Positions 44,490-54,129 of a DNA stretch of 64,000 nucleotides are shown here, one piece after another. A program made the translations under genes and the position numbers. The notes beneath the pieces were generated by a model. That model was not told the origin of the DNA, ran no database searches, and worked only from the letters and a program-made list of their open reading frames with translations. How positions within the stretch are numbered: position 1 is the stretch's first letter; every line of letters starts with the position of its first letter. Origin of the DNA: Nonomuraea fuscirosea (GTDB taxonomy: Bacteria > Actinomycetota > Actinomycetes > Streptosporangiales > Streptosporangiaceae); contig NZ_PVNG01000027.1 of NCBI RefSeq assembly GCF_003001935.1, positions 1-64,000 on the forward strand. The letters run 5' to 3'.

Positions 44490-46136
44490 CTAGACCCCGC
44501 CGAGCACGTCGTCGGCGTCGATGATCTGGTACGCGTACCCCTGCTCGGCCAGGAACCGCTGCCGGTGCGCGGCGAACTCCTGGTCCACCGTGTCCCTGCT
44601 GACCACCGTGTAGAACCGCGCGCCCCCGCCGTCGGCCTTGGGCCGCAGCACCCGCCCGAGCCGCTGCGCCTCCTCCTGGCGTGAACCGAACGTGCCCGAC
44701 ACCTGGATCGCGATGGCGGCCTCCGGCAGGTCGATGGAGAAGTTGGCCACCTTCGACACCACCAGCACCTGGATCTCCTTGTCGCGGAAGGCCTGATAGA
44801 GGCGTTCGCGCTCCTTGACCCGGGTCTCGCCCTTGATGACCGGCGCGTTGAGGTGCTCGCCGAGCTCGTCGAGCTGGTCGATGTACTGGCCGATGACCAG
44901 CACCTGCTCGCCCAGGTGCCGCCGGACCAGCGCCTCGGTCACGTGCGTCTTGGACGGCGTGGTGGCGCAGAAGCGGTAGCGCTCGTCGGACTCGGCCATC
45001 GCGTACGCCAGCCGTTCCTCGTCCGTCAGCGTCACGCGCACCTCGACACAGTCGGCCGGCGCGATCCAGCCCTGATTCTCCATCTCCTTCCAGGGCGCGT
45101 CGTAGCGCTTGGGACCGATCAGCGAGAACACGTCGCCCTCGCGCCCGTCCTCGCGCACCAGCGTCGCGGTCAGCCCGACCCGCCGGCGCGCCTGGAGGTC
45201 GGCGGTCATCCGGAAGATCGGCGCGGGCAGCAGGTGCACCTCGTCGTAGACGATCAGGCCCCAGTCGCGGGCGTCGAACAGCTCCAGATGGCTGTAGACG
45301 CCTTTGCGCCGGGTGGTCATCACCTGGTAGGTCGCGATGGTGACCGGGCGGATCTCCTTCTTGGTGCCGGAGTATTCGCCGATCTCGTCCTCGGTCAGGG
45401 ACGTGCGCTTGAGCAGCTCGGTCTTCCACTGGTGGGCCGAGACCGTGTTGGTGACCATGATGAGCGTGGTGGCCTCGGCGTGGGCCATGGCGGCCGCGCC
45501 GACGATGGTCTTGCCCGCCCCGCAGGGCAGCACGACCACGCCCGAGCCGCCGTTCCAGAACGCCTCGGCCGCCTCGCGCTGGTAGGGGCGCAGCTCCCAG
45601 CCGTCCTGCAGCAGCTTGATCGGATGCTGCTCGCCGTCGACGTAGCCGGCCAGGTCCTCGGCGGGCCAGCCGAGCTTGAGCAGCGCCTGCTTGACGTTGC
45701 CGCGGTCGCTCGGGTGCACGGCGACGGAGTCGGCGCCGATCCGCTCGCCCAGCATCGGCTGGATCTTCTTCGAGCGCAGCACCTCTTCGAGCACGGCCCG
45801 GTCGGTGGAGGTGAGGGTCAGGCCGTGGACCGGGTCCTTCTCCAGCCGGAGCCGGCCGTAGCGGGCCATGGTCTCGGCGATGTCCACGAGCAGCGCGTGG
45901 GGCACCGGATAGCGGCTGAAGCCGATGAGCGCGTCGATGACCTGCTCGGCGTCGTGGCCCGCGGCGCGCGCGTTCCACAGCGCCAGCGGGGTGACGCGGT
46001 AGGTGTGCACGTGTTCTGGAGCGCGTTCGAGCTCGGCGAACGGGGCGATCGCCTTCCGGCAGGCGTCGGCCCTTTCGTGGTCGACCTCGAGCAGCAGCGT
46101 CTTGTCCGACTGGACGATCAGCGGTCCATCGCTCAC
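44490..46136 (-). CDS. bacterial XPB-type DNA repair helicase
   Basis: A 548-residue superfamily 2 helicase. Walker A is PCGAGKT (204-210), the DEVH box is at 298-301, and motif VI reads QEEAQRLGRVLRPK. The RED-type motif of XPB appears as VREDGREGD and the N-terminal domain starts DGPLIVQSDKTLLLEVDH, very close to mycobacterial XPB. It unwinds DNA 3'-5' in repair. The start is GTG at 46136, where GGAG is eight bases away; the ATG two codons earlier would overlap the ribosome-binding site. Confidence 0.93.
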   Translation of the reverse strand: MSDGPLIVQSDKTLLLEVDHERADACRKAIAPFAELERAPEHVHTYRVTPLALWNARAAGHDAEQVIDALIGFSRYPVPHALLVDIAETMARYGRLRLEKDPVHGLTLTSTDRAVLEEVLRSKKIQPMLGERIGADSVAVHPSDRGNVKQALLKLGWPAEDLAGYVDGEQHPIKLLQDGWELRPYQREAAEAFWNGGSGVVVLPCGAGKTIVGAAAMAHAEATTLIMVTNTVSAHQWKTELLKRTSLTEDEIGEYSGTKKEIRPVTIATYQVMTTRRKGVYSHLELFDARDWGLIVYDEVHLLPAPIFRMTADLQARRRVGLTATLVREDGREGDVFSLIGPKRYDAPWKEMENQGWIAPADCVEVRVTLTDEERLAYAMAESDERYRFCATTPSKTHVTEALVRRHLGEQVLVIGQYIDQLDELGEHLNAPVIKGETRVKERERLYQAFRDKEIQVLVVSKVANFSIDLPEAAIAIQVSGTFGSRQEEAQRLGRVLRPKADGGGARFYTVVSRDTVDQEFAAHRQRFLAEQGYAYQIIDADDVLGGV

Positions 46137-46278
46137 TGGCATTTCTCCGTGGGGTTCAGACGGGGCTCGGCGCGACAGGACCATCGTCTCGTGATCCCGG
46201 CTTCCCCGCTTCCCCTCTCCAACAACGGTGGAGCCAGGATTAGTCCACGATGACGGCCCGGGGCCGGTCGGGCCCGGC

Positions 46279-46632
46279 TCAGTCGTCGAACGCGCCGCTG
46301 ACCCCGAGGATGACGAAGCCGCCGATGGTGAGCACGAAGCCCGCGCCGAACAGGATCCAGCTCCACATCACCATGCTGCGGGCCGAGCGCGGGTCGGTGT
46401 TGGCCCGGCCGAGGGCCAGGCCGGCCAGGATCGCGCCGGGGATGCCGAGGATGTTGCAGCACGAGACGACCGCGAGCAGGTTGAGCACGAGGGAGACGAT
46501 GGCGTTGGCGTTGGGGCCGTTGTTGCTCGGGGGAGGCGTGCCGTAGCCGTAGCCGTACTGCGGGGGCGGCTGGTCGCCGTAGGGGGCGCCGTAGGGCTGG
46601 TACGGATAGCCCGACGGGTTTTCCTGACTCAT
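46279..46632 (-). CDS. DUF4190 membrane protein
   Basis: A 117-residue protein with a Pro/Tyr/Gly-rich cytosolic tail (YPYQPYGAPYGDQPPPQYG) and two membrane helices: AIVSLVLNLLAVVSCCNILGIPG and WSWILFGAGFVLTIGGFVIL. The pattern matches DUF4190. Such tails often mediate weak self-association. GGAGGTGAAC precedes the ATG. Function unknown. Its gene precedes XPB on the same strand with a 142-bp gap. Confidence 0.85.
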   Translation of the reverse strand: MSQENPSGYPYQPYGAPYGDQPPPQYGYGYGTPPPSNNGPNANAIVSLVLNLLAVVSCCNILGIPGAILAGLALGRANTDPRSARSMVMWSWILFGAGFVLTIGGFVILGVSGAFDD

Positions 46633-46782
46633 GTTCACCTCCAGACAGGTCAACACTTATCACGGAATTGGCCGGGGCCTGACCCGATGTGCGAGACCAC
46701 GGGGCCTCCGGGCACGTTGTGCGGGATCGCCATGGCCTCCGGGCGTCGCTCGCGCGACATCACCGTGGCGTTCGAGGGCCGC

Positions 46783-48261
46783 TCAGCCGAGCCTTTCCCG
46801 CAGCGCCTTCCGGTCCAGCTTGAGCACGCTCGTCACCGGGACGGAGTCGACGAAGCGCACCTCGCGGGGATACTTCACCCGCCCCACCCGTTCGCGCGCC
46901 CACGCGATCAGCTCCTCGGCCGTCACCTCAGCGCCCTCCCTGAGCTGTACGAACGCCACGACCTCCTCCCCGAGGCGCGGGTCGCGGCGGCCCACGACGC
47001 CCGACAGCACGACGTCCGGATGCCGGTTGAGCGCGTCCTCCACGTCGCGCGGGAAGACGTTGAAGCCGCCCCTGATGATCAGATCCTTCTTCCTGTCCAC
47101 GATGTAGAGGTAGCCGTCGTCGTCCACGCAGCCGATGTCCCCGGTGCGCAGCTCCGCGCCGACCAGCGCCGTGCCCTCGGGGTCGGGCTCGTGCTCGCCC
47201 CAGTAGCCGAGCATCAGCGACTCGCCCGAGACGCAGATCTCGCCGACGTCCCCCGTCTCCATCGCCTCGCCGTCGCCGTCGCGGATGGTGATCGAGTAGC
47301 CGGCCAGCGGCAGGCCGACGCTGCCGGCCCGGCGCCGGCCGGGCGGGTTGAAGGTGGTGACCGCGCTCGTCTCGGTCAGGCCGTAGCCCTCCAGGATCTG
47401 CGTGCCCGGCATCCTGCGCTCGAACTCCGCCAGCGCCTCCCGCCCGAGCGGCGCCGCGCCGCAGGTGAGGAAGGCCAGGTCGGGCAGCGGGTGCTCGTCG
47501 AGCGGCTCGGCGAGCAGCAGGTGGATCATGGTGGGGACGACGCTGCCGTACTGGACGCGGTGCTCGGCGGCCAGCGCGAGGAACGCCTTCGGGTCGAACC
47601 AGCGCATGAGCACGGCCTGCTGCGGCTCGGTGGCGTGCATCGAGGCGACGGTGACGATCAGCCCGTACGCGTGCGACAGCGGCACGGGGATCAGCGCGCG
47701 GTTCAGGCCCTCCTGGCGGGACAGCTCGAAGGCGTCCTTGGCGACCTGCCACAGGCCGCGGTGGCTGAGCATGACGCCCTTGGCCCGGCCCGTGGTGCCG
47801 CCGGTGTACATCAGGGCGGCCAGGTCACCGGGAGACCTGGTCACGGGGCCGCGTCCGGTCGCCTGTTCCAGCTCCACCGTGTCCACATATATGGGGATGT
47901 CCACGTTGGCGGCTCGTACCGTGTCGGCCAGTTCGGGCGAGGTGACGATCGCGCGGGCGCCGCTGTCGAGCAGGATGTGCCGCAGTTCCTCCGGACCCAC
48001 GAGGAACACCACCGGCGTCACCACCGCGCCCGCCGCCCACACCGCCTGGTAGATGAGCGGCACCTCGGGGGAGTTGGCCATCATCACGGCGACGCGGTCG
48101 CCGGGCCGGATCCCCGCCTCGGCCAATCCGCCGCACATCCGGCGCGCCCGCTCGGCGAGCGTGTGACTGCGATGCCAGACGCCCTCGTAGAACACCGAGT
48201 CGTGGTCGTCGAAACGGTTCCAGGACTCCTCGGCCAGACGGCCCAGCGTTTGCTCGGTCAC
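46783..48261 (-). CDS. AMP-forming acyl-CoA ligase
   Basis: A 492-residue adenylate-forming enzyme. The P-loop is YTGGTTGRAKGVMLSH, followed by GYGLTETSAVTTFNPPG, the TGDIG motif and RKKDLIIRGGFNVFPRDVE. The catalytic Lys near the end lies in VTSVLKLDRKAL. It activates a carboxylic acid, probably a fatty acid, to the CoA thioester. The start is put at GTG 48261; a longer form from ATG 48321 is possible but that extension (GGGGLTAPHHSHQ) looks non-coding. The acid is not predictable from context. Confidence 0.88.
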   Translation of the reverse strand: MTEQTLGRLAEESWNRFDDHDSVFYEGVWHRSHTLAERARRMCGGLAEAGIRPGDRVAVMMANSPEVPLIYQAVWAAGAVVTPVVFLVGPEELRHILLDSGARAIVTSPELADTVRAANVDIPIYVDTVELEQATGRGPVTRSPGDLAALMYTGGTTGRAKGVMLSHRGLWQVAKDAFELSRQEGLNRALIPVPLSHAYGLIVTVASMHATEPQQAVLMRWFDPKAFLALAAEHRVQYGSVVPTMIHLLLAEPLDEHPLPDLAFLTCGAAPLGREALAEFERRMPGTQILEGYGLTETSAVTTFNPPGRRRAGSVGLPLAGYSITIRDGDGEAMETGDVGEICVSGESLMLGYWGEHEPDPEGTALVGAELRTGDIGCVDDDGYLYIVDRKKDLIIRGGFNVFPRDVEDALNRHPDVVLSGVVGRRDPRLGEEVVAFVQLREGAEVTAEELIAWARERVGRVKYPREVRFVDSVPVTSVLKLDRKALRERLG

Positions 48262-48612
48262 ATGCCCAACCTGATGCGAGTGATGAGGCGCAGTCAAGCC
48301 TCCTCCGCCTTGACTAGTCATTGTGGACGGTCTTCATGTAGCCCGTAAATGAGTATTAATCCGCGTTCGGTGTCATTTGTGTTTTCAGTTTGGCCGGGAT
48401 CGTGTAATGGTGGAAGATCTGAGGACCGTGAGGTCTTGAGTGATGAGGAAAGGTTCGTCCCGCGTATCGGTTTCGACCTGACCGTGTGACCGTTTCCGCA
48501 GGTCGGGCTGGTCGTGGTGACGCTGTGCGACCTGTTGTACGTGAATGAAGAAACTTGTTGGGCAGGAAAGCTTCCTGTAGAAAACTTCCCCGTTAATCCC
48601 GAGGTGACTTTC
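48262..48612. promoter_or_regulatory. divergent control region, AT-rich
   Basis: The region separates the acyl-CoA ligase and the P-loop-like gene. 48340-48400 is unusually AT-rich (GTAAATGAGTATTAATCC), so a promoter is likely. CAGGAA-AGC-TTCCTG is a short palindrome near 48563-48577. No open frame with a start is convincing here. Confidence 0.4.
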
Positions 48613-49977
48613 GTGACCGAAACGCCTGAGCCGGGCGAGATCGACCTCGACAACATAACGCTCACCGGAAGTCTGAGAACAGTCGGTGACCATGTGCGTA
48701 CCGTGGCCGGTCCGGCCACGGGAGACCTCAGCCGGAGGCGGGCCGACGCGCTGCTCTCCCCCTACCTGGAGCCGGGCTGCTTCCCCGAGGCCGTGCGCCG
48801 GCTGACCACCCGCCATCTGCTCGTCCTCGTCGGCGAGGAGGAGACGGGCCGGCGATTAGGCGGGCTCGCGCTCCTGTCGCGCATGTCGCTGGCCGAGAGC
48901 ACGATCACCGTGCTGTCCCCGGCGGCGCGGGCCGGCGAGCTGCTGTGCGGCATCGACTACGAGCCGGGCCGGGCCTACCTGCTGCACGACTGGATCACGC
49001 CCAGCACCGACCGCACCGAGCTGGTCAACCTGGCTCGCAAGCTGGCCGAACTCGGCTCCTACCTGGTCGTCACCAGGGGCGGCGAGCTCTCCCAGGCGGT
49101 CGAGGTGGAGCAGCGGTGGGCCGTGCCGGACCGCGGTGAGCTGTTCGACCTGTGCCTGAGCTCGTTCGACCGGCGCGCGGGGCTCGGCGGCGACGAGGTG
49201 AGCGGGGCCAGGGACCTGGCGCTGACCCTGGCCACCCCCGCCGAGGTCGTGCGCCTGGCCACCCGCCTGACCCGGGGCGATGAGCCCGCCGGTGACGAAG
49301 TGGCGGCCTGGTTCGACACCAAGCCGCCCGTGCGCGACGTGCTGGCCGTGGCGGCGCTGGCGTTCACGCACCGGCTGACCGGGACCGTCTACGAACGGCA
49401 GCTCGCCCGGCTGGAGAAGCTGTGCGAGGAGCAGGGCCACCGGCCCGCGTCCGGGCCGCTGATCGGCGTCGAGGGCGGGCTCACCGGCTTCCGCGCCGCC
49501 CACCAGCGCGGGCGGGTGCTGGGCGAGCTGGTCACGCGCTACGGGTTCTGGCTGTGGCAGCCGTTGCGCGCCTGGGTGCTGTCGCTGCCCGGGCAGGGGG
49601 CCGCGGTCCAGGTACGCGCCGCGGAGGGGGTGGCGCTGCTGGCCCGGCACTCGCCGAAGGAGGTGCGCCAGGAGTTCCTGGAGGTCTGGGGGCAGGGGAG
49701 CGCGGCCGAGCGGGTGGCGGCGGCCAACGTGCTGTCGTACATGTGCGCCGACGACACCCTCGCTCCCGGGGCGCTCGGGGTCGCGCTGCACTGGGCGGCG
49801 GATCCCGCGGACATCAGGGCCACGACGGCGGCCCTGGCGCTGGGCGGCGGGCTGTCGGTCCGCTATCCGGCCGACTCCGACCGGCAGCTGCGGCGGCTGG
49901 AGTCGGCCGGTGGGCCCGCCGCGGCGGTGGCGCGCCAGTCACTGGCCCAGTCGTTCACGGCCGTGCCGCACGGCTGA
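48613..49977 (+). CDS. protein with decayed STAND-like P-loop domain and helical repeats
   Basis: A 454-residue protein. The stretch LLVLVGEEETGRRLGGLALL has the position and shape of a P-loop strand-loop-helix but reads GEEETGRR (74-81), so the Lys-Thr/Ser that hold phosphate are missing. A second strand GRAYLLHDWITPS and SYLVVTRGGEL follow as in STAND/AAA NTPases. From about residue 270 the protein is helical repeat-like (LARHSPKEVRQEFLEVWG, AERVAAANVLSYM). It may be a catalytically dead NTPase scaffold. The start is GTG at 48613 after GAGG; upstream in-frame codons look random. Confidence 0.55.
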   Translation: MTETPEPGEIDLDNITLTGSLRTVGDHVRTVAGPATGDLSRRRADALLSPYLEPGCFPEAVRRLTTRHLLVLVGEEETGRRLGGLALLSRMSLAESTITVLSPAARAGELLCGIDYEPGRAYLLHDWITPSTDRTELVNLARKLAELGSYLVVTRGGELSQAVEVEQRWAVPDRGELFDLCLSSFDRRAGLGGDEVSGARDLALTLATPAEVVRLATRLTRGDEPAGDEVAAWFDTKPPVRDVLAVAALAFTHRLTGTVYERQLARLEKLCEEQGHRPASGPLIGVEGGLTGFRAAHQRGRVLGELVTRYGFWLWQPLRAWVLSLPGQGAAVQVRAAEGVALLARHSPKEVRQEFLEVWGQGSAAERVAAANVLSYMCADDTLAPGALGVALHWAADPADIRATTAALALGGGLSVRYPADSDRQLRRLESAGGPAAAVARQSLAQSFTAVPHG

Positions 49978-50083
49978 CCCGGACGCTCGGCAGGTCCCGT
50001 CTCACCGCCGGCCCTCTCCCGTCTCGCCGCCGACCCTCTCGGGTCTCGCCGCCGGCTCTCTCGGGCCTCCCCGCCGTCGCTGG

Positions 50084-52465
50084 TCAGAGGCCGGAGACGC
50101 CGGTGATGCGGTGCAGGGCGAAGCGGTGGACGGCGGCCCTGGTCTCGTCGTACGCGGTCAGGTAGCCGCCCTCCATCCTGGCCGGCTCCAGGATGCGCGA
50201 GGTGGCGTTGCCCTGGGAGTCGAGATAGCCGATCCACACCCGTACACCCTGTTTGATCGCCTCCTGGAGGGCCGAGATCGTGGCGGTGGCGGGCCCGCGC
50301 GGCACCTGGCCGGCGGGCGCGTCCACGGGCTCACGCCGGGCCAGGTGCGCCGCGTCGCCGGCCCGCAGCGCGCGTACGGCCGCCGCCGCGACCTCGGGGT
50401 CGAGGCCGTTGGGCGAGGCGACCGCGCGGACCGGGGCGAGGCCCTCGGTGCGGCGGCTCTCCAGCTGGGAGATGATCACGTCGCCGTCCAGCGACTCGGC
50501 CACCGGGGCGTACCCCATGGCCCGCAGCGAGTCGACCAGCGCCGCCCGCGGCGAGCGCGAGGCGATCACGGTCGGCGCGAGCCGGCGCAGGCGCAGCGCG
50601 GACGAGCGGCGGTCGGCGGTGATCTGGTCGAGCAGCGCCGGATCGTCGCAGCGGATGTACGCGCTCGTGGTGCCCACCCTGATCCGCCCGTGCCGCCTGG
50701 CCACGTCGGTCACCAGGTAGGACAGCGCCTGCGGCACCGGCGTGGCCGAGTGCCTGGCCAGCATGGAGACCAGCTCCTCGCCGCCGTGCCCCGCGTCGAG
50801 CGCGCGCCGGATCGAGCCCTCGCTGAACCGGTAGACCGTGGCCCCGCCCTTCGACTCGATGTCGGCGGTGAGTGTCATCCAGCGGTTGAGCTCGCTGGTC
50901 AGCGGGCCTGGCGCGACGGCGGTCAGGTCGGCCTGGAGCAGCACGTGATCGACCGGCTCAGGCAGCAGCGGGGCGAGCACGGAGGCCGCGTCGCCGCCCT
51001 CGACGAGCGCCCGCCCGTGCGTGGACAGCGCGCCCAGCCCGGTCACGCCCACCTGCTCGGCCTCCCGCAGCGCGAAGTCGGTCAGCTGCTCGCGCAGCGG
51101 CCCCCTGCGGCGTGGCTGCTCCCACGCCAGCCGTTCGAGCACGGCGTCCCGCGCGGGCGCCAGGCCCGGAGCCGACGCGAGCACGCCCAGTGTGGCCGCC
51201 CTGATGCCGGGCGCGGACGCGCGGCGCAGGTCGGCGTGCAGGGCGTTCAGCGGCCTGTCACGCTCGTCCCGGTCACCGACCAGGCCGGGCACGCGGTCCA
51301 TGGACAGCCAGGTGAGCGCCAGCGCCGTCCACCGGTCGGCCGTGCCCCTGACCCGCCACAGGTCGTAGCCGGAGGTCGGCAGCCACTCGCCGTCCACCCC
51401 GCCGCCCGCGGCGACCAGCCCGGCCGCGTGCGCGACCTCGATCACCAGCGCGGTCACCCACTCGGGCAGGTCCAGCTCACCCGCCGTGCGCTTCAGGTCG
51501 CGCACGCCCAGCCCTCCGGTACGCAGCACGCCAGGCGGCTCGACGCTCCACCGCTCGCACAGCTCCTCCACGGACCTGACGAACGAGAACGCCTGCCCGG
51601 CCGCCGTACGGTCGGCCAGCTCGGGATCGCGCGCGGCCCCCTCCAGCGGCGGCGGCACGGCCAGCAGGTCGCGGTGCACCCGGCCGCCGCGCAGGTGGAG
51701 CCCCACCTCGCGGGGCAGCGCCACGGTCTCCTCGCCGGTGGCCGCCAGCAGGCCGCGCGCCAGCAGCTCCTCGATGGGCGAACGGGCCGAGGCCACGCTC
51801 ACCTCGCGCCTGGCGTTGGGCACGCGGCCGGTGGGCGGGCCCCAGACGAGCTGGTCGAGCGCGCCCCTGGCCTCCGGCGAGACCTGCTCGATCAGCGCGG
51901 CCGGCCGGGCCAGCGCCGCCGCCAGCCGCTCCTTGCCGGAGCCCGTGGTGCCGGGCGCGACGTCGTCGGCCATCTCGTCGAGCTGCTCCGGTGCGTGGTG
52001 CCGGAACGCGTCCACGGCGCGCGGGCCCAGCCCGGCCGGGTCGTCGAGCAGCTTGCGTACGCCGGGGCCGAGGTCGAGCGCGTCGTCGGGGCCGTAGACG
52101 AGCGCCAGGTCGTACAGCCGGTCGAGGGCGGCCGACAGCGCCGGCTCGGGGTCGGCGCTGCCCGCCTCACCGGTCGCCAGGGCGTTCGCCGGATCGGCGC
52201 CCGCCAGCGCCGCCCGGATGAGCTCGCGCAGCTCGTCCTTCGTCACCGGGCCGTCGCGTACCGCCAGCGTCTCCACGACCGCCAGCGTGAACCGGTCGAG
52301 CCGGTCGAGCACGCGGCCGATCGCCGACGGGCTGCCCGCTCGTGAGGCGAGACCTTCCAGATGCGCGGGCACCGGAGTGATCAGCTCTGGCCGCGCGGAG
52401 ACGAGCGCCCGCAGCTGTGCGTCGGTGCGTCCCCTGATCCACTCCGTGAACTCCATCGTTGCCAT
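50084..52465 (-). CDS. XPB-associated protein with Helicase_C_3 and WYL-like domains
   Basis: A 793-residue protein often found beside actinobacterial XPB. The N-terminal half is helical with winged-helix-like units (FTEWIRGRTDAQLRALVSAR, then LAVRDGPVTKDELREL). The centre (VDHVLLQADLTAVAPGPL, then RFSEGSIRRALDAGH and VRRHGRIRVGTTSAYI-like) fits the Helicase_C_3 region. The last 70 residues, starting IKQGVRVWIGYLDSQG, look like a WYL ligand-sensing domain. It lacks Walker A and so is not a helicase. A role as DNA-repair adaptor or regulator is inferred. GGGGGAC precedes the ATG. Confidence 0.8.
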   Translation of the reverse strand: MATMEFTEWIRGRTDAQLRALVSARPELITPVPAHLEGLASRAGSPSAIGRVLDRLDRFTLAVVETLAVRDGPVTKDELRELIRAALAGADPANALATGEAGSADPEPALSAALDRLYDLALVYGPDDALDLGPGVRKLLDDPAGLGPRAVDAFRHHAPEQLDEMADDVAPGTTGSGKERLAAALARPAALIEQVSPEARGALDQLVWGPPTGRVPNARREVSVASARSPIEELLARGLLAATGEETVALPREVGLHLRGGRVHRDLLAVPPPLEGAARDPELADRTAAGQAFSFVRSVEELCERWSVEPPGVLRTGGLGVRDLKRTAGELDLPEWVTALVIEVAHAAGLVAAGGGVDGEWLPTSGYDLWRVRGTADRWTALALTWLSMDRVPGLVGDRDERDRPLNALHADLRRASAPGIRAATLGVLASAPGLAPARDAVLERLAWEQPRRRGPLREQLTDFALREAEQVGVTGLGALSTHGRALVEGGDAASVLAPLLPEPVDHVLLQADLTAVAPGPLTSELNRWMTLTADIESKGGATVYRFSEGSIRRALDAGHGGEELVSMLARHSATPVPQALSYLVTDVARRHGRIRVGTTSAYIRCDDPALLDQITADRRSSALRLRRLAPTVIASRSPRAALVDSLRAMGYAPVAESLDGDVIISQLESRRTEGLAPVRAVASPNGLDPEVAAAAVRALRAGDAAHLARREPVDAPAGQVPRGPATATISALQEAIKQGVRVWIGYLDSQGNATSRILEPARMEGGYLTAYDETRAAVHRFALHRITGVSGL

Positions 52466-52501
52466 GGTATGTCCCCCCTGATTGGGGCAGCATGGCTAGG
52501 C

Positions 52502-53479
52502 GTGATAGAGCGCGCGGACCAATTGGTGCTGAACTACGTCTCGAAAGCCGCCGACGCGGCCCACGGCGTGCTCAGGGCTGACCAGCGGCTCGACTTCGCC
52601 AGACGGCTGCGGGCCAGGATCGAGGTCGAGCGGGGCGGCAGCCAGAACGCCCGCCAGGTGGCCAAGGTGCTGGCCAGGTTCGGCGATCCGGTCGCGCTCG
52701 TCGAGCGCGAGGCGCGCCGGCTGGCCGAGGCGGGCGTCGCCACCGCGCGGGACCCGGCCGGCGTGGGCGCGCGGGCGTCCGGGGGTGGCGCGGGGACGAG
52801 CCTGGGAACGGCGGGCTCTGGGACGGCGGGCCCTGGGACGACGGGCCCTAGGACGGCGGGGACCGGGGCCGTCACGAGGCCGGTCAGTGGGCCGGTCAGT
52901 GGGCCTTCCGATGGTGCTGGTGCGGGTGGGGGAGCCACGCGGCCCCTACCGGCCGTGGACGGCGAGGAGGCGCCGCCCGGGGTGCGGGCCTACCGCGGGA
53001 TCGCCCAGGACAGCCTCGACCGGCGTCAGGGCATGGGGCTGCCGTTCGCCGGGCTGCGCAGGGCGGCCATGTCCAGCGCCAACCCGATGGCCACCGGCGG
53101 CAGGGACGCCAGGACCATCGTCAAGGAGTACCCGCGCGACACGGCCGCGCTCGTGATCCTGGTGCTGGCGGCGCTGCTGGTGCCGTTCCACCTGCCGGCG
53201 GTGGCGATCTTCCAGATCCCCCTGGTGGTGTGGGCCGTGGGCGCGGTGATGGTGCTGTTCAGCGACGCCTGGAACGTACGCGACCGGTTCGTCGGCGCCG
53301 GCGCGCCGCTGCTCGGCTACGCCGTGGGCGGTGTGCTCATCGGCGGCCTGCGCGTGGGGATCGAGGCCGGGATGGAGGCGTTCGTCACGCAGTTCTTCGA
53401 CGTCAGCGGCACCATGTTCATGATCGGTACGGGCGCCGGCGTGCTGTGGCTGGCCTACCGCCTGCTCGACGTCAACTGA
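52502..53479 (+). CDS. membrane protein with HAAS-like N-terminal domain
   Basis: A 325-residue protein. Residues about 5-70 (LNYVSKAADAAHGVLRADQR, DFARRLRARI, then AKVLARFGDPVALVERE) resemble the short helical HAAS prefix of sensory membrane proteins. A Gly/Thr/Pro-rich linker of about 50 residues carries TAGPGT-like repeats. The C-terminal half has three or four membrane helices. GTG at 52502 is preferred; ATG at 52469 is possible. It starts 36 bp from the divergent helicase-associated gene. Confidence 0.65.
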   Translation: MIERADQLVLNYVSKAADAAHGVLRADQRLDFARRLRARIEVERGGSQNARQVAKVLARFGDPVALVEREARRLAEAGVATARDPAGVGARASGGGAGTSLGTAGSGTAGPGTTGPRTAGTGAVTRPVSGPVSGPSDGAGAGGGATRPLPAVDGEEAPPGVRAYRGIAQDSLDRRQGMGLPFAGLRRAAMSSANPMATGGRDARTIVKEYPRDTAALVILVLAALLVPFHLPAVAIFQIPLVVWAVGAVMVLFSDAWNVRDRFVGAGAPLLGYAVGGVLIGGLRVGIEAGMEAFVTQFFDVSGTMFMIGTGAGVLWLAYRLLDVN

Positions 53480-54095
53480 CCGGCGCGGGTCTGGGGCTGG
53501 GGAGCAGCCCGACGGCCAGCCGCACCCAGGCGGCCACGAACTGGTCCTTCTCCGCGTGCCCCGGCAGCTCGCCCACGGTCTCCTGGAAGAGCCGGTAGTG
53601 CACCACCGAGCCCCCGAGCACGGTCGAGATGCCCGCCCAGTCGAGCTGGGCGTCGTGGTATTCGGGCTGGGCCTTGAACCAGGTGACGATGGCGTCGAAC
53701 ATGGGCTGGAGCAGCCCCTCGCGGACGACCGTGACCAGCTCGGGGAACTGGCTCAGGTCGCGGAAGAAGACCCGGGTCAGCTCCGACTCCTCGCGCACCT
53801 TCGCCAGCCCGGCGCGGCACACGTGGGACAGGCGTTCCTCCAGGTCGACCGAGGCCTCCATGGTGCTCAGCTCGGCCAGGCTCTCGGCCACCTGGATCCG
53901 GGTCCGGCTGGCGTGCTCGTTGATGGCCGCGGCCAGCACCTCGTACTTGGACTTGAAATGCCGGTAGAGCCCTCCGGCGCCGGGCGAGAGCCCGGAGGCG
54001 GCTTCGATCTCGGCCACCGACGTGGCGGCGTAGCCCCGCTCGGCGAACAGCCGCAGGGACTCATCGATGATCCGCTCACGTGTCGATCTGGTCAT
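53472..54095 (-). CDS. TetR-family transcriptional regulator
   Basis: A 207-residue regulator. The helix-turn-helix is RERIIDESLRLFAERGYAATS with VAEIEAASGLSPGAGGLYRHF. The ligand domain is helical and Leu-rich. It ends in an eight-base overlap with the converging membrane-protein gene. The gene 35 bp upstream on the same strand encodes a small membrane protein and may be co-transcribed. Target and ligand unknown. Confidence 0.88.
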   Translation of the reverse strand: MTRSTRERIIDESLRLFAERGYAATSVAEIEAASGLSPGAGGLYRHFKSKYEVLAAAINEHASRTRIQVAESLAELSTMEASVDLEERLSHVCRAGLAKVREESELTRVFFRDLSQFPELVTVVREGLLQPMFDAIVTWFKAQPEYHDAQLDWAGISTVLGGSVVHYRLFQETVGELPGHAEKDQFVAAWVRLAVGLLPSPRPAPVS

Positions 54096-54129
54096 GTCTG
54101 TGCTGATACCTCCGTAAGGAGAGTAGTCG

